53,016 bases of DNA. Origin: Paenibacillus alvei (GTDB lineage Bacteria; Bacillota; Bacilli; Paenibacillales; NBRC-103111). Under the pieces are notes generated by a model. It saw only the letters and a program-made list of their open reading frames with translations, made no database searches and had not been told where the DNA came from. Where the stretch lies: contig CAMCVV010000012.1 in the NCBI GenBank assembly GCA_945881905.1, positions 1 to 53,016 on the forward strand, read 5' to 3'. A program made the position numbers and the translations under genes. Positions 8,626-17,549 of this stretch are shown piece after piece. Each line of letters starts with the position of its first letter. Position 1 is the first letter of the stretch.

Positions 8626-9681
8626 CTATTCATGGAGAACAACAACAATACCTCTTCGTTCTAACTTCGCTCTGAGATTTGAAGAAACCACTACAGTTGA
8701 TGAATTTTTCTGTTTAAAAAAATGCCATACAACTCCTTTAAGTTTCCCTTTCTCTAATAAATCAACATCCTTCGGCAATTGCTCATTTAGAAGTTGAGCT
8801 TCATTGAATGTGTAGATAGCTTGATGTGCAATACCATTTGTTGCGTCTAAAGCATCTATATCACGATTTCCTGAAGTCGTCTCATATTTCTGCTTAGTTC
8901 CTGAAACCAAGCTACGTAAATACTCTGCTGCGTCACTCTCACTATTTATGATGACTTGCTTGCCGCTTAAATTTCCTTCGGGTTCAACCATAAGTGATTT
9001 TACGCGATCAGGTGATATACGTGATGAGATGACTGGAATATATGTCCTGGCTAGATCAGTTAATCGAATTAATTCCACAGGATCGGTGACTCGTGATTCG
9101 CTTTTGGCTTGTATGTTCTCCATAGATAACCACCGTGTGATGGAAGCTGGTAATCCAAGTGGCCGCTCGAGCTCCACAGACACGATCCGATCAAATCCAC
9201 GATTCGTGAACGTAATGCTCCCTTTCATGTTTGATGGTAGTTGTGTGATACCTTGTGATAATTTGCGCCGACTTAATGATGGGGAATCATCCTTGTTCGA
9301 ATATAATGTGCTTGCGGGATCAATCGGGAATGTAAGACGCTCACTGGTGTGATCACTAGATTGATTGTAAAAAAGAGAAAATAAGTCCTCGAAATGATCA
9401 CCTGTCAGACGCCAATACAATCCATCATTTTGGTCAAGTGAATAATTCCCCGAGACATGATCTTTGTGACTGTTATCCCACACAAAAGCCGTGCGCTCTG
9501 TCGTATGCTGTGCGATTTGTTGAATCACTACACGCTCATAGACATATACACCAAAAAATAACAAAGCCAAGACACATAACATGACAATTGGAAAAACAAA
9601 CGTGGCTTCGATTGTAAAAGTACCTTTCGAGGAACGAAACAACCGATGAAACTTCCTATGGTTTCTTTGCGCTAGGGTCAT
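8626..9681 (-). CDS. TadE/TadG-family pilus assembly protein
   Basis: The product has 351 residues. The leader RSSKG is followed by TFTIEATFVFPIVMLCVLALL, giving Glu at +5 after the Gly and one membrane helix; the rest is extracytoplasmic. It is larger than classical TadE and is probably a minor pilin. The annotated ATG at 9681 overlaps the end of the pilin gene by 26 bases and has only a weak ribosome-binding site; a TTG a few codons later, after AGGAAG, is an alternative. It ends 14 bases before the preferred start of the TadG-like gene. Confidence 0.82.
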   Translation of the reverse strand: MTLAQRNHRKFHRLFRSSKGTFTIEATFVFPIVMLCVLALLFFGVYVYERVVIQQIAQHTTERTAFVWDNSHKDHVSGNYSLDQNDGLYWRLTGDHFEDLFSLFYNQSSDHTSERLTFPIDPASTLYSNKDDSPSLSRRKLSQGITQLPSNMKGSITFTNRGFDRIVSVELERPLGLPASITRWLSMENIQAKSESRVTDPVELIRLTDLARTYIPVISSRISPDRVKSLMVEPEGNLSGKQVIINSESDAAEYLRSLVSGTKQKYETTSGNRDIDALDATNGIAHQAIYTFNEAQLLNEQLPKDVDLLEKGKLKGVVWHFFKQKNSSTVVVSSNLRAKLERRGIVVVLHE

Positions 9682-9886
9682 AAGGGTTTACTTCGCTTTG
9701 ATTTAAATTTGTATCAGCATTATTGATTAACTTTTGGAACCAACCCACAATCCATTTCCGAAAAATAATGGCGATTGCAACTAATACGGCAACAATTAGC
9801 AAAATTTCTAAAGTTCCTAAACCCTCTTCATTCTTCCAAAAAGCAATTGCCTGTTGTTTTGACTTTTGTAAATTAATCTTATTCAT
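9656..9886 (-). CDS. flp: Flp1-type type IVb major pilin
   Basis: The 76-residue precursor has a basic leader, then NEEG / LGTLEILLIVAVLVAIAIIF. Cleavage after the first Gly leaves Glu at +5, exactly as in Flp prepilins. One long hydrophobic helix forms the fibre core; a short polar tail follows (KLINNADTNLNQ). Size and motif match the Flp1 pilins of Gram-positive Tad systems. It lies between the TadC membrane protein and the pseudopilin genes, with a ribosome-binding site AAGGAG before the ATG. Confidence 0.92.
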   Translation of the reverse strand: MNKINLQKSKQQAIAFWKNEEGLGTLEILLIVAVLVAIAIIFRKWIVGWFQKLINNADTNLNQSEVNPYDPSAKKP

Positions 9887-9921
9887 TTTATAATCTCCTT
9901 ATTTCTTTGTTTGGGGGATTA

Positions 9922-10806
9922 CTAACCATTCATCATCAATATAGCTGGTGAACCTACAATGACCATCACTACAACAAAAATTAACACCATAGGAAATACA
10001 AGTTTCGAAGAAGCTTCCTCTCCAAGTGTTCTGGAGATGGCTTTGCGTTTTTGCCAAAGTTCATGATGTAAAGAACTTAATGCAAAAACAAAATCACTTC
10101 CACCTTTTCGATAATTTAAAAGCATAGCATTTGCAAACAAGGATATTTCATGGATTGCGCAACGTTTACTGAAATCTTCCATAACTTTGGTGAATGAAAC
10201 ACTTACTTTCAGTTCATTGACAGCGAGTTGTAATTCTTTACATAACGGAGAATCCACATAGTGGTTCATGTTGTCAGAACAACGAATAATTGCTTGAGTT
10301 ACGGTTTCACCTGCATTAACTAATAACACAATTTGATTCAATAACTCAGGTAATTCAAGTAAGATTCGATGCTGTCTAATGCGGATTCGTTGTTGTAATT
10401 CTCTAAGAGATACATACGGAACAATGATTGTAAAAACCACTCCTGCCGCAAAAATCGACCAATCATAATACATACACACAGAGAACAAGGTAGACACACA
10501 GAGAATGACATAACTGAATGTAAACCATTCAGATATACATAGTTTTGTATGTAGTAATGCATGTTTACGGCCAAACAACAAGATCATGTAATGTTGAAGT
10601 TGATTCATCGGCATTGGCCAACGTTCCATGATCCTGCATTGCTCAACAATCATCCAACCTATGGGTACCAATGATCTGAGTCTTAAGGGATATTCATGTA
10701 GGTGATGTATCTGTGCAAACCTATTCTTCCCTTTCACAAGTAATAGCAAAAAGAAGATAACTTGAATGGCTAGACAAATGATCATTAAGCTGTGATCGAA
10801 TTGCAT
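9922..10806 (-). CDS. tadC: TadC-like inner-membrane platform protein (GspF domain)
   Basis: The product has 294 residues with membrane segments near the N-terminus (SLMIICLAIQVIFFLLLLV), in the middle (about 100-140) and at the C-terminus (LVFPMVLIFVVVMVIVGSP). The region HRILLELPELLNQIVLLVNAGETV followed by a YRKGGSDF block is the GspF/T2SSF signature of TadB/TadC. With TadB it should form the membrane platform that couples the CpaF ATPase to pilin polymerisation. It follows tadB by 28 bases. Confidence 0.88.
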   Translation of the reverse strand: MQFDHSLMIICLAIQVIFFLLLLVKGKNRFAQIHHLHEYPLRLRSLVPIGWMIVEQCRIMERWPMPMNQLQHYMILLFGRKHALLHTKLCISEWFTFSYVILCVSTLFSVCMYYDWSIFAAGVVFTIIVPYVSLRELQQRIRIRQHRILLELPELLNQIVLLVNAGETVTQAIIRCSDNMNHYVDSPLCKELQLAVNELKVSVSFTKVMEDFSKRCAIHEISLFANAMLLNYRKGGSDFVFALSSLHHELWQKRKAISRTLGEEASSKLVFPMVLIFVVVMVIVGSPAILMMNG

Positions 10807-10834
10807 ACTGCTTCACTCCTTGTGCACAAACTGA

Positions 10835-11785
10835 TCACATCTTGATGTTCATGATGCGTTGGGTCCACCAATAACACAAACCAAGCAATAACAAACTACA
10901 AAACATAATTACGATTCCGATTCCTTGATATAAGGGATCCATGTATTCCGGTGAACTCCAAGCAAGCACGCCAACAATCACGATAGGTGAGATTGACAAA
11001 ATACGGGATTCGAACTTCTTTTGAGACATAAGCACTTGAATATCTTGCTCGATTTCAAGCTTCTCGCTGATGATATGAGATGTTCGTTTCATTACTTCAA
11101 TCAGATTTCCACCGGTTCGCTTGACAGTAGCGAATGCTTCAGCAAATCGCATTGCATCCTCAATTCCACTGCGGTTAGCAAAATCACTTACAGCTGTCTC
11201 GATGGCTTCACCGTTTTGCAATCGTCTGATAATGATTTGAAACTCTACACGAATATGACTTGTGGCATCAGGATATAATAGACATAAGTCAGTATACGTA
11301 TCGTTGAATGCACTTTCAATCGATCTTCCTGCAGATAATGACGAAGCCAAGCATCCCATTGCTTGTTTGAATTGAAGTGTAAGTTGATTCTTTCTTCGTT
11401 CAATCAACCCTTTTATTCTGATTTTGGGGGATATCCATCCGACTAAAGATAGGACTGCCGCTATACCCCAATGACTAAAAAATATAAGTCCAATCAAAAA
11501 CATAGGTATTCCCAACAAGAGGATCGATATGATCTTCTCTTTATTTGACATGACATAAGCAGAATAATGGATTAAAGAATTCCCTTCTGGAATATTCTCC
11601 ACATTACGATTCTCCACTTTACGATTCTCCACTTTACGATTCTCCACATTACGATTCTCCACTTTACGATTCTCTACATTACGATCCTCTACAACAGGAA
11701 GTTTCTGGTGTTTCTTGCGATCCCAGATCGCTAATGCTATAAATATCAATGCTCCAAATCCAATCAATATCATAACGAGTTTCAT
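10835..11785 (-). CDS. tadB: TadB-like inner-membrane platform protein (GspF domain)
   Basis: The product has 316 residues: an N-terminal helix, a hydrophilic segment of VENRN/VENRK pentapeptides, two helices around residues 85-125, then the GspF cytoplasmic domain (LKQAMGCLASSLSAGRSIESAF in outline, and FAEAFATVKRTGGNLIEVM), and C-terminal helices. The pentapeptide stretch is absent from TadB proteins I know and is coded by a 15-bp tandem repeat. The start overlaps the stop of cpaF by 4 bases (ATGA), so the two are translationally coupled. Confidence 0.88.
   Translation of the reverse strand: MKLVMILIGFGALIFIALAIWDRKKHQKLPVVEDRNVENRKVENRNVENRKVENRKVENRNVENIPEGNSLIHYSAYVMSNKEKIISILLLGIPMFLIGLIFFSHWGIAAVLSLVGWISPKIRIKGLIERRKNQLTLQFKQAMGCLASSLSAGRSIESAFNDTYTDLCLLYPDATSHIRVEFQIIIRRLQNGEAIETAVSDFANRSGIEDAMRFAEAFATVKRTGGNLIEVMKRTSHIISEKLEIEQDIQVLMSQKKFESRILSISPIVIVGVLAWSSPEYMDPLYQGIGIVIMFCSLLLLGLCYWWTQRIMNIKM
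11593..11697. repeat. 15-bp tandem repeat inside tadB
   Basis: Seven consecutive 15-bp units of the form attctccac(a/t)ttacg, the last one diverged. They encode VENRN or VENRK pentapeptides. The alternation of Asn and Lys variants shows that copies have been duplicated in blocks. Confidence 0.92.
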
Positions 11786-13044
11786 ACCATTTCTCCTTGG
11801 GACTGCGTGTTAAGCCACTTCGGTAATGATATGCCAGACATCTGTGATTTCTGAACATAGCGCAATGCATTGCCTGTGTATTCAAGACTCCCTGTCACTT
11901 TAGAGCTGTGAGGTGTTCCGGCTTTTTCTTTGAAAACAAATAATGGATTTAATTCAACTCGAGAAGATGAACCCTGAATCACTTCATGTATTTCAGTAAC
12001 TCTTCGACTGCGATCTCGTATTCTACTTAAATGAATCATGATATCGATTGCTGATCCAATCTGGCTACGAATTACTTCTATAGGTAAGAGTGCTGCACTT
12101 AAGACCATAGTTTCTAATCGACTTAACATGTCTTTGCACGTATTGGCATGTCCTGTAGAAAGACTTCCGTCGTGTCCCGTATTCATCGCTTGAAGCATAT
12201 CTAATGCTTCAGCGCCTCTCACTTCACCTACAATAATTCGATTGGGTCTCATTCGAAGCGAAGCACGGATTAAGTCTCGGATTGTAATTTCACCTTTCCC
12301 TTCTGTATTGGCATTACGAGTCTCTAGTCTGACTAGGTTTATCGCTGAATCAAGTTTCAACTCTGCAGAATCTTCGATGGAAATGATTCGCTCATCCTCT
12401 GGTATCCACGCAGATAAAGCATTAAGGAAAGTGGTTTTACCAGAACCTGTTCCACCGCTAATAAATATGTTGTATCCACTTTCTACTAAGCATTTGAGTA
12501 ACTCGGCAGCTTCCGCACACAAGCTGCCCATTTTTACAAGCTGTTCCATAGAAAGCGAACGTTCAGGGAATTTACGAATGGTTAGTGTAGGACCGACTAA
12601 CGATGCAGGTGGTAACAAGACATGAACACGTGATCCATCAGGTAAACGAGCATCAACAATAGGGGTGCTTTGATTCACTACACGATTAACTTTAGCTACA
12701 ATATGCTGAATAATGTCCTCAAGTTTCTCACAACTTTCGAATTTCTCTGGATAGCGACTTATCACCCCACCTTGTTCGATGAAGATATGCTCATGGCCAT
12801 TGACCATAATTTCAGTAATAGTTGGGTCTTCTAGCAAAGGCTGTAATACATCTAACCCTCGAAATGAGTCAAAAATTCGTTTTATGAGTTTGTGCTTATC
12901 TCTAGCTGACAAAAAATGTTGATCTGAATAAATAAACACTTCTAATTCGATGAAAGAAATTAACTGATCATCAGATATATTCATCGAAAGATCAATTCGC
13001 TCTGTAATACGAAGTTTTAATTGACTTAGAATGTGAGGTTCCAT
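11782..13044 (-). CDS. tadA: CpaF/TadA pilus assembly ATPase
   Basis: The 420-residue secretion ATPase has Walker A GGTGSGKTT at residues 197-205. The Asp box (ISIEDSAELKL) and Walker B/His-box segment (RPNRIIVGEVRGAEALDML, then TGHDGSLSTGHAN) follow. The N-terminal domain carries the usual LLEDPTITEIMVNG motif. It should power Flp pilus assembly as a hexamer at the inner face of the membrane with TadB/TadC. The ATG at 13044 has GAAGGAG about 10 bases upstream and overlaps the cpaE-like gene by 19 bases. Confidence 0.95.
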   Translation of the reverse strand: MEPHILSQLKLRITERIDLSMNISDDQLISFIELEVFIYSDQHFLSARDKHKLIKRIFDSFRGLDVLQPLLEDPTITEIMVNGHEHIFIEQGGVISRYPEKFESCEKLEDIIQHIVAKVNRVVNQSTPIVDARLPDGSRVHVLLPPASLVGPTLTIRKFPERSLSMEQLVKMGSLCAEAAELLKCLVESGYNIFISGGTGSGKTTFLNALSAWIPEDERIISIEDSAELKLDSAINLVRLETRNANTEGKGEITIRDLIRASLRMRPNRIIVGEVRGAEALDMLQAMNTGHDGSLSTGHANTCKDMLSRLETMVLSAALLPIEVIRSQIGSAIDIMIHLSRIRDRSRRVTEIHEVIQGSSSRVELNPLFVFKEKAGTPHSSKVTGSLEYTGNALRYVQKSQMSGISLPKWLNTQSQGEMV

Positions 13045-14162
13045 TCGTTAGATACTCCTTCAGATCGTAGATTAGATTCATTGATTTGACGAAAAACCTC
13101 GAATACATGTTCTTCGAAATGAGAATGATTCGAGAATTGTGTTGGTGCGTGCATGGTTTTCCACTCTGGCATGTAAGGTAAATACCCCGCGATGTGAATC
13201 CCTGCAGACAGATAATCATTGTACAAATTACCGGTATATTTATTTACAATAAAGTGAGCTTTATGCGAATAATTGATTTCTTTTTGCAGGGATATTGTTT
13301 TATGCAAGCAACTGAGATCATCAAGAATAATCCAAAAAATATGATGACTTAATGTTAATGCACTTAATGTTCGTTCATGCAGCGTAGTAGGAAGATCGAT
13401 CAATATATAATCGTATATGTCCAATGAGACAAGTGTTTCGATGAGTTGTGTGATGTCATCATGTTGGATTTCTTGCAATTCTCTAAGTTCTTGACTTGGA
13501 GAAATATACGATATGTTCGTTATTGAATCATGGCTTGTGAATAAAGCTACTTTGCTTGCTATAATCTGCGGAGAAGATCGAACATAATATAATAAAGATG
13601 AGAAATTCTGATTAGTGGGCCATGACATTAATTTATTTACGGAACTATGTTCTTCCAAATTGAGCATGAATACTTTCTTCCCACGAAATGAAAGCTGCTT
13701 CGCTAGAGCAAGGGAAGTTAAGGTTTTACCACTATGACCGACTGTTGAATAGAACGTAATTATCTTCGTGTGTGTGAGTGTGTGTCTGGAATGAGCGTTG
13801 AACTGATCGGACTTCAATATACCGCTTAGAAGATTCGTGTATAATTGAGGGAATGGTTGATATCGGTAAAGACGAAGATCTCGTTGTTCATCTTTGCCTA
13901 GGTTAATGTCGTTAGAACTATATTCAATAAGCCAAATCACTGGATGAGGGAAATTCCCTGATTGCCATTGTGTTTCGAATTTCTCACTAATGAATAGTAC
14001 ACCTCTGTACCCTTCTTTCTCTAGATGATGAACAAATAAATCGTATTTTGTGAAAATCTTGATGTTCAATTTATCATTTAATTTTGTTTGCGCTAAGAAA
14101 GACAAGAATCGATCGATGAAAGCTAGATCATCATCTAACATATATAACTGTAATTTCAGCAA
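13026..14162 (-). CDS. CpaE/TadZ-like pilus localisation ATPase
   Basis: The 378-residue protein starts at TTG 14162, with AAGGTGG 6 bases upstream. Residues 1-~110 look like a response-regulator receiver fold (LQLYMLDDDLAF; no phosphorylation-site check is possible by eye). From about residue 135 there is a MinD/ParA-type domain, KIITFYSTVGHSGKTLTSLA, with GKKVFMLNLEEHSS and YDYILIDLPTT. The P-loop keeps GKT but lacks the signature Lys of the classical deviant Walker A (KGGxGKT). CpaE/TadZ proteins place the Tad machine at the pole or a focus. It overlaps the cpaF start, which places it in the pilus operon. Confidence 0.85.
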   Translation of the reverse strand: MLKLQLYMLDDDLAFIDRFLSFLAQTKLNDKLNIKIFTKYDLFVHHLEKEGYRGVLFISEKFETQWQSGNFPHPVIWLIEYSSNDINLGKDEQRDLRLYRYQPFPQLYTNLLSGILKSDQFNAHSRHTLTHTKIITFYSTVGHSGKTLTSLALAKQLSFRGKKVFMLNLEEHSSVNKLMSWPTNQNFSSLLYYVRSSPQIIASKVALFTSHDSITNISYISPSQELRELQEIQHDDITQLIETLVSLDIYDYILIDLPTTLHERTLSALTLSHHIFWIILDDLSCLHKTISLQKEINYSHKAHFIVNKYTGNLYNDYLSAGIHIAGYLPYMPEWKTMHAPTQFSNHSHFEEHVFEVFRQINESNLRSEGVSNEWNLTF

Positions 14163-14177
14163 AAGTAACCACCTTTT

Positions 14178-14270
14178 TTAGATCCATAATTGAATACACC
14201 CGATCATAACAAGCATTAAACCAATTAGAGTAAGCAAGATGATAATCCGAATGAAGTACACATGACTCAT
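14178..14270 (-). CDS. 30-residue hydrophobic micro-protein
   Basis: ATG at 14270 has AAAGGGG 7 bases upstream. The product is MSHVYFIRIIILL..., a single membrane-spanning helix ending CIQLWI. It stops 15 bases before the cpaE-like start and lies in the same direction. Size and hydrophobicity fit a small membrane protein or a leader-type ORF for the pilus genes. I recognise no family. The strong ribosome-binding site is the main support. Confidence 0.5.
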   Translation of the reverse strand: MSHVYFIRIIILLTLIGLMLVMIGCIQLWI

Positions 14271-14399
14271 TAATGATCCCCTTTAAATAAATAAAAACAC
14301 GCATTGACAAAAGATTCTCTCTTTTGTAACAATGGTGCTTCCATTTGTTCTTAATATGAAATTCATTATTTTGCTTGCAACCTACTTTATCCTATATAC

Positions 14400-14723
14400 C
14401 TACAAATGATGGATATGTCTAATCGTCATGTAACAAATGAATAACCATACAATCAAAAGAAAGAAAGGCGCACTAATGATGAATTTACTCAATTTCTTGG
14501 ATTGAGGTGTATGAAAGTGATAGATGAGATAGATGAGTAACCAGATGAAAGATCCAATAAACAACACAAGACTTATATAAATATATATTATATTAACACT
14601 ATAACTATTAAATGTAAATACGTATCTAAAAAATAAGTAAAGTAACCAACCTGCTGTTACCCACATCCAGAAATGATATATTCCCTTAAACCGTGCACTA
14701 AACTTAGTTTCTGTATTTAACAT
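14400..14723 (-). CDS. Small four-helix membrane protein, unknown
   Basis: The 107-residue protein is almost entirely hydrophobic, with about four membrane segments: HFWMWVTAGWLLYLFFRYV, IIYIYISLVLFIGSFIWLLI (two close or one long), and FFLLIVWLFICYMTI near the C-terminus. It carries no known motif. It lies 32 bases downstream of the kinase-fusion gene in the same direction, so it is probably co-transcribed and may be a pilus accessory protein. The ribosome-binding site before ATG 14723 is poor. Function unknown. Confidence 0.65.
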   Translation of the reverse strand: MLNTETKFSARFKGIYHFWMWVTAGWLLYLFFRYVFTFNSYSVNIIYIYISLVLFIGSFIWLLIYLIYHFHTPQSKKLSKFIISAPFFLLIVWLFICYMTIRHIHHL

Positions 14724-14755
14724 AGAAGTGCTTTTAAATTATTCTTCGTAAATGT

Positions 14756-16417
14756 TTATTTCATGCCAATGAGTTTTTTTAGTAAAGAGGATTGTTTGAA
14801 TGGTTTAAGTTCGATTTTTTTTTTGGGAACAATTTGTTGTAACAAAGAAAAAAATGCTGAAAACAATTGTTCTTGAATCAAAGGTTGATCTTGCACACAT
14901 TCGCCTTTAGATGTAGCTAATTTAATATCTGTATAAGGTACTTCAGGACACGTATCTACTGGAGCAGCAGGTAATGCTGATAACCAATCTTGTTTGCGAT
15001 GTGAGTTGCTTTCACGATTAGCTAAGAATCGAATTGATTTGCCTTCTGTTCGGTATTTATCAATAAACTGCAAGTGCTTTTGAGTTGAAGGACGGTTGAT
15101 TTTCCCTGGAGATGCATCGACAACGATAATAATTTCATCAGCAGATTGACAAAGCTTCATCACAGATGGGTCTTGCCAATTGGTTGAGATATCCCAGATT
15201 GTAATTGGTTTTTGGATCGCATATAACATGTGGAACGTATCTTCATTACTCCAAGGTTGATCATATCCCTCAGGTGAGATCGGAACCCACGTCGTATATC
15301 CTGATTCCCAGTGCTTCAACTGAATGTTTCCTGGTTCCCGCTTGATCACTTCAGCAATATAACGATAGGAAGCTGGAGCATGACGATCTCCATACAGAAG
15401 CATATATAAGTCGGGTTCATTGGCAGGATGCTCGATAAGCGCATGTGGTACTTCAAGTGCATGAAGACTTCGAGCTATCGATATGCAAGCAAAAGTCGTA
15501 CCTACACCTGCATATAAGCCACCAATAACAATTAATTTGGGAGTAACGTGTACAGACGCGATATGTTGTGAACTGTGTTCTCGATTAGTTGAATGAAGGG
15601 GTAAGTGTTCTTCGGGAAATAACTTCAACAGCTGTTGTCGCACTTCTTGTGCACTCGCGTAACGATCTCGAGGGTTCTCTTGTAATAAACGTTCGATCAT
15701 TTCTGAGAAAGCTAGTTCGATATCTGCTCGAATTTCAGATAACTGCTTACGCCGACGATATGCGAACTCCCCTCCTGACAACAGATAATACATCATCGCT
15801 CCTAGCGCATACAAATCAGAGCTAGGTTCAGTTTGTTTACCTGAAAATTGCTCCGGAGCCGCAAAACCTACTGTTCCTAATTGCACAGTATCTGCATCTT
15901 GACCTAGTGTGTGATGCCGAGCGATACCAAAATCAATTAAGCGCACGTGAAGTTGTTCATCGATCATCACATTACTAGGCTTTAAATCGCGATATATGAT
16001 TGATTCTGGTTTGAAGGAATGTAAATAGTGGAATATATCACAGATTTGTATAGCGATGCGAGCGATAGTGGGTGCAGTGAGCTGATTTCTGTGGTGATTA
16101 AATCGATCTTGCAGCGTAGGTCCTTCAATATAGTCCATAATCAAGTATGCATAGCCCATCAGATTTGGAGATAAATAATCAAACAGATGTGGGAGTTGAG
16201 GGTGGTTCAACTTCGCTAACATCTCTGCTTCCTCAATAAATTGTTGGGCATCACTTCCAGAAACTAAACATTCTTTAATCGCCCAACGCTTCGTTCGTAA
16301 TTTCAAATCCTTGGCCAAATACACATGACCCATGCCTCCGCGGCCAATTAATGACTCAATCTCATATCTACCGTCTAAAATTTCACCTATTGCTATAGCT
16401 TTCTGATGATTCGACAC
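14756..16417 (-). CDS. Hanks-type Ser/Thr kinase fused to a degenerate MinD/ParA-like domain
   Basis: I take GTG 16417 as start, since AGGAGG is 6 bases upstream; TTG 16420 is too close. About 553 residues. The kinase has a Gly loop IGRGGMGHVY (25-34), catalytic Lys in AIKE (49), YRDLKPSN (143-150), DFG (163-165) and APE (188-190), so it looks active. From about residue 295 a second domain starts LIVIGGLYAGVGTTFACISI and includes ITIWDIS and ADEIIIVVDASPGK, resembling a SIMIBI ATPase. Its P-loop has Thr where Lys should be, so ATP hydrolysis is doubtful. There is no membrane helix or PASTA repeat, so it is not PknB. Its place ahead of the Tad genes suggests it regulates the pilus, perhaps through the CpaE-like and FHA proteins. 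Confidence 0.88.
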   Translation of the reverse strand: MSNHQKAIAIGEILDGRYEIESLIGRGGMGHVYLAKDLKLRTKRWAIKECLVSGSDAQQFIEEAEMLAKLNHPQLPHLFDYLSPNLMGYAYLIMDYIEGPTLQDRFNHHRNQLTAPTIARIAIQICDIFHYLHSFKPESIIYRDLKPSNVMIDEQLHVRLIDFGIARHHTLGQDADTVQLGTVGFAAPEQFSGKQTEPSSDLYALGAMMYYLLSGGEFAYRRRKQLSEIRADIELAFSEMIERLLQENPRDRYASAQEVRQQLLKLFPEEHLPLHSTNREHSSQHIASVHVTPKLIVIGGLYAGVGTTFACISIARSLHALEVPHALIEHPANEPDLYMLLYGDRHAPASYRYIAEVIKREPGNIQLKHWESGYTTWVPISPEGYDQPWSNEDTFHMLYAIQKPITIWDISTNWQDPSVMKLCQSADEIIIVVDASPGKINRPSTQKHLQFIDKYRTEGKSIRFLANRESNSHRKQDWLSALPAAPVDTCPEVPYTDIKLATSKGECVQDQPLIQEQLFSAFFSLLQQIVPKKKIELKPFKQSSLLKKLIGMK

Positions 16418-16490
16418 CAAGTTCCTCCTAAATAGGAATATATTAGCTTAATTATACCTAATTAGGAAGTATTCGACAATCCATCACCTA

Positions 16491-17549
16491 TTATTTTTTC
16501 AAAAAAAACATTGTTAATTCTTCGCGATTATGAAATAGTTGCTTCGCTTTGACGAGTTCCACATGAGGAGCAAGCGATTGAACTACATCGCGTATCATTT
16601 GAAATGGTTTTTTGTGCATGAATTTCACTGTCATGATGAAAGTACCACCACTTGCCAAAGCAAACATCACATCCATTAAGTATCGAACAGTTAGCTTAGG
16701 ACTGAAACTCATATCGCACACAAGCAGATCAAATTCATTGGCTCTTAACTTGACTTCAGAAATATTCTTTCTCAAGTAAGTCAGCTGTGGATGATTCAAT
16801 AGACTCTCGTGCAATGCAGCTGGATCGATTGCTGTGACCTGTAGTCCTCTTTCTAATAATAACGATGTCCAACCGCCTGGTGCTGCGCCGATATCGAGCG
16901 CCTTATGGTGTTTGTGCAAATCTAAAGAAAAGGCATACTCCGCTTCTAAGAGCTTGAACTTCGCCCGCGAAATTTGATTCAACTCTTTCTTGAAGCGAAT
17001 TGCTCCACCTGACCAATCAGACAATTGATCCTGAGGTGAAGCGGAACCTAGATAAAGTGTAGTTGGAGTGAGATATAGTGAAATGATTCTATCTGCTCCG
17101 TGAGAGATAGGTATCCCTATATCGTTCTCCTTGAGCCAATCATCACAAGCTTGCTTGATTTGGGCAGCTGATCTATCTGAGCTCGATTTATCTTGAATAC
17201 GCACTTGGACTGCAATTAGAGAATCTGCTTGAATCGATGATTTCAGCGAGTTCAACCCTGTAATGATCTTGTCTAGATCATCATGAGTTTGGCTAAGTTC
17301 CTCACTGTAATGCACAGGTTGCATATGCCTAAGGAAGACCGGCTCTTGCAAATGGATTTTCGCGATCACTTCATCTTGAGGTAAATCGAATTCGACATAC
17401 AGTACTTCGGTCGGAACCAATATGCGGAACCTTCCCTTCGGAAAAATTCGCTTCACTTCTTCCTGCGCATACATCGCGAAGCCATGATTCGATGTCAAGA
17501 TGAAGCTCGACTTACTCGTCTCTTCGTGAATCGTGGATGGTGTGTTCAA
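16491..17549 (-). CDS. RlmM/FtsJ-like rRNA 2'-O-methyltransferase
   Basis: The 352-residue protein has an N-terminal RNA-binding-like half and a C-terminal Rossmann methyltransferase: ALDIGAAPGGWTSLLLERG (SAM loop), DLLVCDMS, TFIMTVKFM and NREELTMFF. The Lys-Asp-Lys-Glu set expected for FtsJ/RlmM enzymes is present. The SAM loop matches closely. The target nucleotide in 23S rRNA is inferred from RlmM and not proven here. The start is TTG 17549 with AAGGTGG 6 bases upstream, overlapping the stop of the upstream ABC ATPase gene by 4 bases (translational coupling). Confidence 0.85.
   Translation of the reverse strand: MNTPSTIHEETSKSSFILTSNHGFAMYAQEEVKRIFPKGRFRILVPTEVLYVEFDLPQDEVIAKIHLQEPVFLRHMQPVHYSEELSQTHDDLDKIITGLNSLKSSIQADSLIAVQVRIQDKSSSDRSAAQIKQACDDWLKENDIGIPISHGADRIISLYLTPTTLYLGSASPQDQLSDWSGGAIRFKKELNQISRAKFKLLEAEYAFSLDLHKHHKALDIGAAPGGWTSLLLERGLQVTAIDPAALHESLLNHPQLTYLRKNISEVKLRANEFDLLVCDMSFSPKLTVRYLMDVMFALASGGTFIMTVKFMHKKPFQMIRDVVQSLAPHVELVKAKQLFHNREELTMFFLKK

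Noticed and set aside
12242-12625. 127-codon plus-strand ORF
   Set aside because: Antisense shadow of the well-supported CpaF ATPase gene.
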